Of a stretch of 64,000 nt of DNA, positions 52,281-64,000 are shown piece by piece. How positions within the stretch are numbered: the first letter of the stretch is position 1; every line of letters starts with the position of its first letter. Origin of the DNA: Massilia eburnea (GTDB lineage: Bacteria; Pseudomonadota; Gammaproteobacteria; Burkholderiales; Burkholderiaceae_D); NCBI RefSeq assembly GCF_009720745.1, contig NZ_WNKX01000026.1, positions 1 to 64,000 on the forward strand, read 5' to 3'. The notes beneath the pieces are model-generated. The model was not told the DNA's origin. It worked only from the letters and a program-made list of their open reading frames with translations, and ran no database searches. A program made the translations under genes and the position numbers.

Positions 52281-53351
52281 ATGTTCGAGGAATTCATGGG
52301 CACCAAGGAGGTGTCGGAGCGCCACCGCTTCGACATCGCAGCGCTGGAGGCATACCTGCGCCAGCACGTCGACGGCTATCCGCAGGGCGAGTTGACGGTC
52401 GAGCAATTCAAGGGCGGCCAATCCAATCCGACCTTCAAGCTCTCGGTCGGCGGCCAGCAATACGTATTGCGCACCAAGCCCGCACCGGCGGCCAAGCTGC
52501 TGCCTTCCGCCCATGCCATCGAACGCGAATACCGCGTGATGGACGCGCTGCACAAGGCCGGCTTCCCGGCGGCGCGCCAGTACTGCCTGTGCATGGACGA
52601 ATCGGTGATCGGCCGCGCCTTCTACGTGATGCAGTTCGTCGAAGGCCGCGTACTGTGGGACCAGGCCCTGCCCGGCATGACGCCCGCCGAACGCAGCGCG
52701 ATCTACGATGAACTGAACCGCGTCATCGCCCAGCTGCATACCATCGACTACAACGCCATCGGCCTGGGCGACTACGGCAAGCCTGGCAACTACTTCCAGC
52801 GCCAGATCGAGCGCTGGGCCAAACAGTACAAGGCTTCCGAGACCGAAACCATCGAAGCGATGGACAGCCTGATCGCCTGGCTGCCGGCCAACATCCCGCC
52901 CGGCGAAGACACCTCCATCGTGCATGGCGATTACCGCCTCGACAACATGATCTTCCATCCCACCGAGCCGCGCATCCTTGCCGTGCTGGACTGGGAACTG
53001 TCCACCCTGGGCCACCCGTTCGCCGACTTCAGCTACCACTGCATGAGCTGGCACATCGCACCGGGCCAGTTCCGTGGCATCGCGGGACTGGACCTGAAGG
53101 CGCTCGGCATTCCTTCGCAGCGCGACTACATCGCCCGCTATGCCGAGCGCACCGGCAAGGCAATCCGCCTGGAGGACTTCAATTTCTACCTCGCCTTCAA
53201 CATGTTCCGCCTTGCCAGCATCATGCAGGGCATCATGAAGCGCTATGTTGACGGCACGGCTTCCAGCGCACAGGCGCTGGAATCGGGCAAGCTGGCGCGC
53301 CCGATGGCGGCCATGGGCTGGGCTTACGCCCAGGGCAAAGCAATCGCATAA
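52281..53351 (+). CDS. APH-family kinase, ACAD10/11 N-terminal-like
   Basis: Aminoglycoside-phosphotransferase-fold kinase of 356 residues. The catalytic loop HGDYRLDN is near residues 215-222 and the metal-binding LDWEL near 237. The N-lobe has [12 protein letters not shown], which corresponds to the ATP-binding turn, and YVLRTKP with the Lys. Human ACAD10/11 carry such a kinase fused to an acyl-CoA dehydrogenase and phosphorylate 4-hydroxyacyl-CoAs. Here the dehydrogenase is the very next gene. RBS AAAGGAGGG. Antibiotic phosphorylation is unlikely. Confidence 0.88.
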   Translation: MFEEFMGTKEVSERHRFDIAALEAYLRQHVDGYPQGELTVEQFKGGQSNPTFKLSVGGQQYVLRTKPAPAAKLLPSAHAIEREYRVMDALHKAGFPAARQYCLCMDESVIGRAFYVMQFVEGRVLWDQALPGMTPAERSAIYDELNRVIAQLHTIDYNAIGLGDYGKPGNYFQRQIERWAKQYKASETETIEAMDSLIAWLPANIPPGEDTSIVHGDYRLDNMIFHPTEPRILAVLDWELSTLGHPFADFSYHCMSWHIAPGQFRGIAGLDLKALGIPSQRDYIARYAERTGKAIRLEDFNFYLAFNMFRLASIMQGIMKRYVDGTASSAQALESGKLARPMAAMGWAYAQGKAIA

Positions 53352-53361
53352 GGGAAACACA

Positions 53362-54594
53362 ATGGACTTCGACTATTCGCCGCGCACCAAGGAATTGCAG
53401 GCGCGCCTGCTGGCCTTCATGGAGCAGCACATCTACCCGAACGAAAAAGCCTTCCACGAAGAGGTGGAGCGCAATGGCCGCGACAAAGGCAACCGCTGGA
53501 TCCCCACCGAACTGATCGAACGCCTCAAACCGCTGGCGCGCGAACAGGGCTTGTGGAACCTGTTCCTGCCCCGTTCCAGCCGGGCGCCGGAAGGCTTGTC
53601 CAACCTCGATTACGCGCCGCTGTGCGAGATCATGGGCCGCGTGCCGTGGGCCGCCGAAGTGTTCAACTGCTCGGCGCCCGACACCGGCAATATGGAAACG
53701 CTGGAACGCTACGGCACGGAACAACACAAGCAGCGCTGGCTGGAACCGCTGCTGCGCGGCGACATCCGCTCCGCCTTCGCCATGACCGAACCTGCCGTAG
53801 CGTCTTCCGATGCGACCAATATCGAGACGCGCATCGAACGCGATGGCGACGATTATGTGATCAACGGCCGCAAATGGTGGATCTCGGGCGCCAGCGACCC
53901 GCGCTGCCAGGTGTACATCACCATGGGCAAGACCGACTTCAACGCGCCGCGCCACATGCAGCAGTCGATGATACTGGTGCCGGCCGATGCCCCGGGCCTG
54001 AAGGTGCTGCGTCCCCTGCCGGTGTTCGGCTACGACGATGCGCCCCACGGACACTGTGAAATGGTGTTTGAAAACGTGCGCGTGCCGGCCTCGAATATCC
54101 TGCTGGGCGAAGGCCGCGGCTTTGAAATTGCGCAGGGACGCCTGGGCCCAGGCCGCATCCACCACTGCATGCGCGCCATCGGCGTGGCCGAGCGCGCACT
54201 GGAATTGATGGTGCAGCGCCTGGCATCGAGAGTTGCATTTGGCAAGCGTTTGGCCGACCAGGGCGTGTGGCGCGAACGCATCGCCGAATCGCGCATCCGG
54301 ATCGACACCGCGCGGCTACTCACTTTGAAAGCCGCCTATATGATGGACACGGTCGGCAACAAGGTGGCGCAATCGGAAATCGCCATGATCAAGGTATTGG
54401 CGCCCAACGTCGCGCAACAGGTGCTTGACTGGGCCATACAAGCCCACGGCGCGGCCGGCGTGTCCGACGATTTTCCGCTGGCCTACCAATGGGCCGGCAA
54501 CCGCACCTTGCGCCTGGCCGACGGGCCGGATGAAGTCCACCGCAACGCCATCGCCAAGCTGGAGATTGCGCGCTTTTCGTCCACGACAAGCTAA
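53362..54594 (+). CDS. Acyl-CoA dehydrogenase (ACAD10/11-type, paired with kinase)
   Basis: FAD-dependent acyl-CoA dehydrogenase of 410 residues. ATG 53362 follows AAGGGA; longer frames upstream lie inside the kinase gene. N-terminal helical domain, middle beta domain ([36 protein letters not shown]) and C-terminal domain ([20 protein letters not shown]) are all present. The C-terminal pattern is that of ACAD11-like enzymes. The neighbouring kinase suggests removal of a phosphorylated 4-hydroxyl during beta-oxidation, as shown for ACAD10/11 and the levulinate pathway. Confidence 0.92.
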   Translation: MDFDYSPRTKELQARLLAFMEQHIYPNEKAFHEEVERNGRDKGNRWIPTELIERLKPLAREQGLWNLFLPRSSRAPEGLSNLDYAPLCEIMGRVPWAAEVFNCSAPDTGNMETLERYGTEQHKQRWLEPLLRGDIRSAFAMTEPAVASSDATNIETRIERDGDDYVINGRKWWISGASDPRCQVYITMGKTDFNAPRHMQQSMILVPADAPGLKVLRPLPVFGYDDAPHGHCEMVFENVRVPASNILLGEGRGFEIAQGRLGPGRIHHCMRAIGVAERALELMVQRLASRVAFGKRLADQGVWRERIAESRIRIDTARLLTLKAAYMMDTVGNKVAQSEIAMIKVLAPNVAQQVLDWAIQAHGAAGVSDDFPLAYQWAGNRTLRLADGPDEVHRNAIAKLEIARFSSTTS

Positions 54595-54635
54595 GCTATC
54601 ATCGTCCTGCAGTCACTCTTCCGAAAGGATGTGCC

Positions 54636-59065
<4,430 letters not shown>

Positions 59066-59069
<4 letters not shown>

Positions 59070-59998
59070 CATGGACCGACCAGGCGCGCAACGGGCGCCT
59101 GCTGATCGTCGACGACGCCATGGAGAATATCCAGATCCTCAACCACGTCCTGGGCGAGGAGCATGAAGTCCTGTTTGCGATGAATGGCGTCAAGGCGTTG
59201 GAACTGGCGCGCCAGCACCGCCCCGACCTGATCCTGCTGGACGCCGTCATGCCCGAAATGGATGGCTACGAAGTGTGCGCCGCCCTGCGCGCCACCGAAG
59301 ACCTGCGCGACATTCCGGTCATCTTCGTCACGGCGCTGACCACCCCGGAAGACGAAACGCGGGCCCTGGAAGCCGGCGCCGTCGATTTCATCACCAAGCC
59401 ATTCAACGTCGCCGTGGTGCGCGCCCGCGTGCGCACCCACCTGACGCTCAAGCGACAGTCCGACGCCATGCGCGAACTGACCCTGACCGATGCGCTGACC
59501 GGCGTCGCCAACCGCCGCAGCTTCAACGATGCGCTGGACAACGAATGGCGCCGCTGCGCGCGTTCGCACACGCCGCTGTCGGTGATCATGATCGACATCG
59601 ACCACTTCAAGCTCTATAACGACGCTTACGGCCACCAGGCCGGCGACATCTGCCTGCGGCAAGTGGCGAACGCCATGGTGCAATGCGCCGGCCGCACGCC
59701 CGACCTGCTGGCGCGCTATGGCGGGGAGGAATTCGTGATCCTGCTGCCCCAGGCAAGCGCAGAAGGCGCCGAAACGGTGGCCCAGCGCATCCTGGCGGCA
59801 GTACGCGAACTGGCGATCCCGCACCGCATGTCATCGGCCGGCGATACAGTGACCGTCAGCCTTGGCATCTCCACCATCGTGCCGGCCGAAGGCAGCTGCG
59901 ACGCAGACTCGCTGGTGCGCGTTGCCGATGGCGCACTTTACGAAGCGAAGAAAGAGGGACGCAACCGCTACCGCATCGCACGCTGCGCTCAGGAATAG
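59066..59998 (+). CDS. Response regulator diguanylate cyclase (REC-GGDEF)
   Basis: A 310-residue PleD/WspR-like cyclase making c-di-GMP. The receiver has Asp59 (LILLDAVMPEMDG) and Lys111. GGDEF is in the active form GGEEF (219-223), and the inhibitory I-site RxxD is present at 210-213 (RTPD), five residues before it. The ATGA overlap with the hybrid kinase suggests direct phosphorelay to this protein. Its product could activate the MshEN ATPases encoded upstream. The 3' end overlaps the MaoC gene tail to tail by 10 bases. Confidence 0.95.
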
Positions 59999-60447
59999 CG
60001 CCGCATCAGGAATTCCGCCACGCAGGCCGGTTTCCCGCTGCCTTCGCATTCGACGCTGACTTCCCACGCCAACTGATGTCCGCCTGCTACTGGCGTGATG
60101 CTGCGCAGGATCACATGCCCGCGCACGCGGCTGCCCACCGGCACCGGCGCTGGAAAGCGCACCTTGTCCAGGCCGTAGTTCAAGCCCATGCGCATGTCTT
60201 CCATGTACACCGCATCCTGCAGCAAGCCGGGCAGCAGGGACAGCGTGAGGAAGCCATGCGCCACCGTGCCGCCAAACGGCGATTCGGCTGCAGCGCGCAG
60301 GGGATCGGTGTGGATCCATTGCTCGTCGTTGGTCGAAGCGCCAAAGTTGTTCACCCGCTCCTGCGTGATGTCGACCCAGCCGGAGACGCCCACTTCCTGC
60401 CCTACCAGGGCTTCCAGCTCCGCCACATTACGTACCAACCGCGCCAT
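59989..60447 (-). CDS. MaoC family (R)-hydratase-like protein
   Basis: A 152-residue hotdog-fold protein. The hydratase motif D-x4-H is Asp41 and His46 (NDEQWIHTD), and FGGTVAHGFLTLSL is the classical MaoC segment. It should hydrate 2-enoyl-CoA. It is the last gene of a minus-strand operon with two acyl-CoA dehydrogenases, fitting a beta-oxidation step. Its ATG shares one base with the stop of the upstream dehydrogenase. Confidence 0.93.
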   Translation of the reverse strand: MARLVRNVAELEALVGQEVGVSGWVDITQERVNNFGASTNDEQWIHTDPLRAAAESPFGGTVAHGFLTLSLLPGLLQDAVYMEDMRMGLNYGLDKVRFPAPVPVGSRVRGHVILRSITPVAGGHQLAWEVSVECEGSGKPACVAEFLMRRYS

Positions 60448-61568
60448 TACGCCGCCTCCCTGAAACCCGGCTGCGCGATGAAGCGCTGCAGGTGATGGTC
60501 AGCATCGCCCAGCGTGAGCTCGATCATTGCCAACCGTTTGAAATAATGCGCGGCCGGAAGTTCATCCGTCACGCCCATGCCGCCGTGCAGCTGTACCGCC
60601 TGTTGTCCCACAAAGCGGGCGGCTTGGCCGACACGCACCTTGGCTGCCGAAACCACCCGGCGCCGTACTTCCTCATCCTGCGACGCAACCTTGACTGCGG
60701 CCAGCATGGCCAGCGAGCGGGCCTGCTCCAGATGGATGAACATGTCGGCCATGCGGTGCTGAAGCGCCTGGAACTTGCCGATCGGCGCGCCGAACTGCTG
60801 GCGCGTCTTGAGGTATTCCAGGGTGGCGGCAAAGATGGCATCCATTGCGCCAATCGCCTCTGCGCACAGCAGGCTTGCGCCGTAATCGGCTGCCGCCTCC
60901 AATACCGGCCAGCCTGCGCCCCGCACGCCAAGCAGCGTGCCCTGGGCGCCGTCGAATTCCACCGTCGCCGCGCGCTGGCCGTCGATAGTGCGGTAATCGC
61001 TTACGCGCACACCGGCCGCATCACGCGGGACCACGTAGAGCGAGATCCCGTCCATCTCGTACTGGCCGCCGCCGCTGCGCGCCGATACGATGAAGGCGCC
61101 GGCCTGTCCGCCATGCAGCACCACGGCCTTGCGCCCTGTGATGCGGCCAGCGGGATCGGCAGCAGTCAACACGTCGTTCAGCGCATGGCGGGCTTGCTGC
61201 TCGCCCAAGGCGCAGGCCAGCTTCAGCTCGCCGGCCGCAACGCGCTCCAGCATGGCCTCCTGTCCGCCAGCCAGTTTGAGGAACTGCGCACCGAGCACGG
61301 TGGCGAAGTAAGGCTCGACCACCAGGCCGCGCCCCAGTTCCTGCATCACCACCATCATGTCGACTGCACTGCCATTGAACCCGCCCTGTTCCTCAGGCAC
61401 CGGCAGCGCCAGCATGCCCAATTCCACCAGCGTGGCCCAGGCCTGGCCTGAAACGCCGGCATCAGAGTGGACGATCTTCTTGCGCGCCTCAAAACTGTAA
61501 TCCTTGTCGATCCAGCGGCGCAGCGCATCGGCAAATTGTTGTTGCTCTTCCTTGAATGTGAAGTCCAT
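60447..61568 (-). CDS. Acyl-CoA dehydrogenase (second subunit type)
   Basis: A 373-residue acyl-CoA dehydrogenase. It has the N-terminal domain (DFTFKEEQQQFADALRRW), a rather divergent middle domain without the usual WITNG motif (GRITGRKAVVLHGGQAGAF), and the C-terminal QLHGGMGVTDELPAAHYF. Two adjacent dehydrogenases of this sort often form a heteromer, known for steroid and cholate side-chain oxidation, where one partner binds less FAD. That is an inference here. It starts nine bases after the upstream dehydrogenase. Confidence 0.88.
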   Translation of the reverse strand: MDFTFKEEQQQFADALRRWIDKDYSFEARKKIVHSDAGVSGQAWATLVELGMLALPVPEEQGGFNGSAVDMMVVMQELGRGLVVEPYFATVLGAQFLKLAGGQEAMLERVAAGELKLACALGEQQARHALNDVLTAADPAGRITGRKAVVLHGGQAGAFIVSARSGGGQYEMDGISLYVVPRDAAGVRVSDYRTIDGQRAATVEFDGAQGTLLGVRGAGWPVLEAAADYGASLLCAEAIGAMDAIFAATLEYLKTRQQFGAPIGKFQALQHRMADMFIHLEQARSLAMLAAVKVASQDEEVRRRVVSAAKVRVGQAARFVGQQAVQLHGGMGVTDELPAAHYFKRLAMIELTLGDADHHLQRFIAQPGFREAA

Positions 61569-61577
61569 GCCGCCCCC

Positions 61578-62747
61578 TTACAGTCCCAGAATCATCTGGG
61601 TGATGATGTTCTTCTGGATTTCGTTCGAGCCGCCGTAGATCGAGGTCTTGCGAAGGTTGAAGTAATAAGCCGCGAGCGGCGCGGCATCGTCGTCCCCGCC
61701 CAGCGCATGTTCACGTTCGCCATCCAGGTAGGCAGGATCGAAAGGCAAGGCTTGCGGACCAAGCGCCTCCACCATCAATTCGGCCAGCGTTTGCTGGATC
61801 TCCGAGCCGCGTACCTTCAGTACGGAAGCCTGCGGCCCGGGGCCTTGCGCCTCCTGCGCGATGGCGCGCAGCACCGTCATCTCCAGCGCCATCAGCTCGA
61901 TCTCAAGGTTCGCAACGCGGGCCGCAAACAAGGGCTTGTCGAGCTGTTGCCGTGCGATTTTCTTCAGGAACAGCAGCTCGCGTTTGGACCGTCCGACCGC
62001 CGCGATGCCGGTACGCTCATGCCCAAGCAGGTACTTGGCGTAGGTCCAGCCCTTGTTTTCCTTGCCGACCAGGTTCGCCACCGGTACGCGCACATTATCG
62101 AAGAAGACTTCATTCACCTCATGCTCTTCATCGAGCATGATGATCGGGCGCACGGTGATGCCCGGCGATTTCATATCGATCAGCAGGAAGGAAATGCCCT
62201 CCTGCTTGCGCACATGGGGATCGGTGCGCACCAGGCAGAAGATCATGTCGGCGTACTGGCCCAGCGTGGTCCAGGTCTTCTGGCCGTTGACGATATAGTG
62301 GTCGCCCTCGCGCACCGCCGTGGTTTTCAGCGAAGCGAGGTCGGAGCCCGCGCCCGGTTCGGAATAGCCCTGGCACCACCAATCGGTGCAGTCCAGGATG
62401 CGCGGCAGGTAATAGGCTTTCTGTTCTTCGCTGCCGAAGGCCATGATGACCGGCGCCACCATGTTCACGCCGAACGGCAGGATAGGCGGGGTGCCGGCGA
62501 TTGCGCACTCCTCTTCCCAGATATGGCGCTGGGTGGCATCCCAGCCCGGCCCGCCGAATTCGATCGGCCATGCCGGCGCCACCCAGCCTTGCCTGGCGAC
62601 GATCTGGTGCCAGCGCACATAGTCTTCGCGCTTCAGGCGCAGGTGCTTGCGGACTTTGTCTTGCAGGCTGGCCGGCAGGTTCGCTGCCAGGAAAGAACGC
62701 ACTTCGGCGCGGAAGGCCTCATCCCTGGCAGAGTAATTCAAGTCCAT
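61578..62747 (-). CDS. Acyl-CoA dehydrogenase (first subunit type)
   Basis: A 389-residue acyl-CoA dehydrogenase from ATG 62745-62747, with RBS AAGGAGA. Middle domain: YSEPGAGSDLASLKTTAVREG and YIVNGQKTWTT are intact; the C-terminus YGGSNEIQKNIITQMILGL is the FAD-binding family end. It is the first gene of the operon with the next dehydrogenase and MaoC. An operator-like motif stands 29 bases upstream of the start. Confidence 0.93.
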   Translation of the reverse strand: MDLNYSARDEAFRAEVRSFLAANLPASLQDKVRKHLRLKREDYVRWHQIVARQGWVAPAWPIEFGGPGWDATQRHIWEEECAIAGTPPILPFGVNMVAPVIMAFGSEEQKAYYLPRILDCTDWWCQGYSEPGAGSDLASLKTTAVREGDHYIVNGQKTWTTLGQYADMIFCLVRTDPHVRKQEGISFLLIDMKSPGITVRPIIMLDEEHEVNEVFFDNVRVPVANLVGKENKGWTYAKYLLGHERTGIAAVGRSKRELLFLKKIARQQLDKPLFAARVANLEIELMALEMTVLRAIAQEAQGPGPQASVLKVRGSEIQQTLAELMVEALGPQALPFDPAYLDGEREHALGGDDDAAPLAAYYFNLRKTSIYGGSNEIQKNIITQMILGL

Positions 62748-62775
62748 GCTGTCTCCTTGGTTGGGTCGCACCAGC

Positions 62776-62798
62776 AAAATAGCACGACCGTTCCAAAG
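62776..62798. promoter_or_regulatory. Operator-like sequence upstream of the minus-strand acyl-CoA dehydrogenase operon
   Basis: It matches 52250-52272 at 20 of 23 positions (AAAATAG-ACGA-CGTTC-AAAG). On the minus strand TGCTATTTT could be an extended -10 inside it, so a bound repressor would block transcription of the operon. Confidence 0.55.
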
Positions 62799-62801
62799 AG
62801 T

Positions 62802-63443
62802 CTACAGCGCTTTGCGCCTCCGCGCCACAAAGCCGATCAGGCCCAGCCCCGCGAGCAGCATCGCGTACTCGCCAGGTTCCGGCACAGGCGTTGAGATGCC
62901 GTCGAAATCCCGCCCAAACACCGTGACGTTCGAAATATCGGGATTGGCCTGGTTATTCCCGGTGAACCAGTCGATATGCCACGTACCGCTCAGGGTCTGC
63001 CCTGGATTGATCGACAGGTTATTGAGCAGGAAAGCGCCAGCGCCATTGCCCGCCTTGAGTGCCAGCACCAGGTCCAGCGCCACGTTTTGCGACGCGCTGC
63101 TGGTGACGGTCCAGGTCCCGCTGGTCCCGGTGCCCACGTCGAATGTGAAATTCAGCCCGCTCAATAAGCCGAATCCCGTGCTCGAGCCGCCCTCATTTTT
63201 GCCGAGCAATGTCCAGGCGCCGCTGCTGCCATAGCCGTCGAAGGCCGTGCCAAAACCGCTGGTATCACCGTTCGGGCCCGCTTGCGGATTCCAGGCCGGC
63301 GTAAACACGAAAGTGTCCGCAGCCTGCGCCGCGAGCATCACGTCGTCTGCAGTTGTATTACCGATGGTCGTCGCGCCGAAAGCGCTTGCCGCCAGGAGCA
63401 TGCTGCTGGCGGCCAGTGCAAACTTCTTTGCAATGGATTCCAT
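62802..63443 (-). CDS. PEP-CTERM sorting protein
   Basis: A secreted 213-residue protein with signal peptide (about 1-23, ending SAFGA) and a C-terminal PEP-CTERM tripartite signal: VPEPGEY, hydrophobic helix, RRRK. The middle (WNPQAGPNGDTSGFG, TGNNQANPDISNV) is Gly/Thr-rich and beta-like. PEP-CTERM proteins are processed by exosortase and go to the exopolysaccharide/outer surface; the exosortase is not in this window. A paralogue lies directly upstream on the same strand. Confidence 0.9.
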   Translation of the reverse strand: MESIAKKFALAASSMLLAASAFGATTIGNTTADDVMLAAQAADTFVFTPAWNPQAGPNGDTSGFGTAFDGYGSSGAWTLLGKNEGGSSTGFGLLSGLNFTFDVGTGTSGTWTVTSSASQNVALDLVLALKAGNGAGAFLLNNLSINPGQTLSGTWHIDWFTGNNQANPDISNVTVFGRDFDGISTPVPEPGEYAMLLAGLGLIGFVARRRKAL

Positions 63444-63530
63444 ACCTATCCCCTTATCTAGGTTGAGACTGCCATTGCACTGTAGCGGTTTAGTGAGCTC
63501 GACGGAGTTCGATACCTTTCCGAAATATAG

Positions 63531-64000
63531 TCACGCGGCACGGTCGCGCCGCGCCAGGACAAGCACGCCCAGCCCCAGCAGCAGCATCAAGTATTCCCCC
63601 GGCTCCGGCACCGCAGCGACGTTGCGCGCAAATAAAGCCAGATTCGAAAAATCGGGAGTCGCGAGGTTATTTCCAGTGAACCATTCGATGCGCCAGCTAC
63701 CATTCAAGGTCTGTCCGGCATTGATGGCCAGGTCATTGAACAGGAAGCCGGCGCCGCCGTCGCCCGCATGCATGGCAAGCACCAGGTCGAGCACCGTGCC
63801 CGCCGCGCCGGCATTGTGCACGGACCAGGTGCCTGCCGTGCCGCTGTTCATTGCAAAACCGAACTGCAGCGCACCGGCATTGCTGAACGCCGCATTCAAG
63901 CCGTATCGATCGAGCAGGGTCCACGGCCCGCTGCCGAAACCGTCGAAAACGCAGCCAAAGCCGCTGGTATCGCCATTGGGGCCGGAATGCGGGTTCCAGC
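63531..64000 (-). CDS. PEP-CTERM sorting protein paralogue (5' end outside window)
   Basis: An open frame runs from the stop at 63531 to the right edge without a start codon in view (codons in frame up to 63998). It contains WNPHSGPNGDTSGFG, TGNNLATPDFSNL and VPEPGEYLMLLLGLGVLVLARR, clearly homologous to the gene at 62802. The C-terminal basic part is shorter (ARRDRAA). The visible part is 156 codons; by comparison with the paralogue about 50 residues, including the signal peptide, are missing. Confidence 0.85.
   Translation of the reverse strand, partial: WNPHSGPNGDTSGFGCVFDGFGSGPWTLLDRYGLNAAFSNAGALQFGFAMNSGTAGTWSVHNAGAAGTVLDLVLAMHAGDGGAGFLFNDLAINAGQTLNGSWRIEWFTGNNLATPDFSNLALFARNVAAVPEPGEYLMLLLGLGVLVLARRDRAA

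Noticed and set aside
52281-53351. Aminoglycoside resistance gene
   Set aside because: The HGDYRLDN loop is shared by the whole kinase fold; the adjacent acyl-CoA dehydrogenase and motif pattern point to ACAD10/11-like metabolism.

Overview
The window is GC-rich chromosomal DNA, almost fully coding, with short intergenic gaps and many ATGA/GTGA/TTGA overlaps. The gene set (PHA synthase with PhaR, an MSHA-type pilus locus, PEP-CTERM proteins, a family I.1 lipase with its foldase, RimO, Mfd, BamD, diguanylate cyclases) fits a betaproteobacterium of the Oxalobacteraceae, most like Massilia, Duganella or Janthinobacterium. The placement is inferred from gene content; no database was searched. I saw no tRNA, rRNA, CRISPR array, transposase or prophage gene.

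Layout. 1-3.8 kb: a chemoreceptor running off the left edge, diverging from a secreted lipase and its foldase. 3.8-8.2 kb: mfd and serB, closed by a perfect 22-bp palindrome. 8.2-13.1 kb: a CaiB-type CoA transferase, a GFA-type zinc protein, a small membrane protein, a gene remnant, a di-heme cytochrome c and a cystathionine beta-lyase. 13.1-20.2 kb: rimO, phaR, phaC, a small membrane protein, pgeF, rluD and bamD, punctuated by palindromic repeats sharing a GGTCAGACC core. 20.2-23.7 kb: yaaA, a PIN protein, a methionine-type aminotransferase and a degenerate HD-GYP protein.

23.7-39.3 kb is a full MSHA pilus locus in three transcription units: mshI-I2-J-K-L-M-N (minus), mshQ with four minor pilins (plus), and mshE-G-F-A (minus). 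Directly next to it, 39.5-51.5 kb on the plus strand, lies a second self-contained pilus or secretion-like operon. It repeats the parts list (ExeA/MshM ATPase, secretin, TPR protein, MshEN-type GspE ATPase, GspF platform, GspL-, GspM- and GspC/MshK-like subunits) but has three different pseudopilins. This is the most interesting part of the window.

51.5-64 kb: a histidine phosphatase, then an aminoglycoside-phosphotransferase-like kinase and an acyl-CoA dehydrogenase that together look like a split ACAD10/11. A large hybrid histidine kinase overlaps a REC-GGDEF diguanylate cyclase. A minus-strand operon of two acyl-CoA dehydrogenases and a MaoC hydratase follows, then two tandem PEP-CTERM proteins, the last cut by the window edge. 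The two acyl-CoA operons share a near-identical operator-like sequence upstream, which suggests co-regulation. The cyclase could supply c-di-GMP read by the MshEN domains of both pilus ATPases; this is inference.
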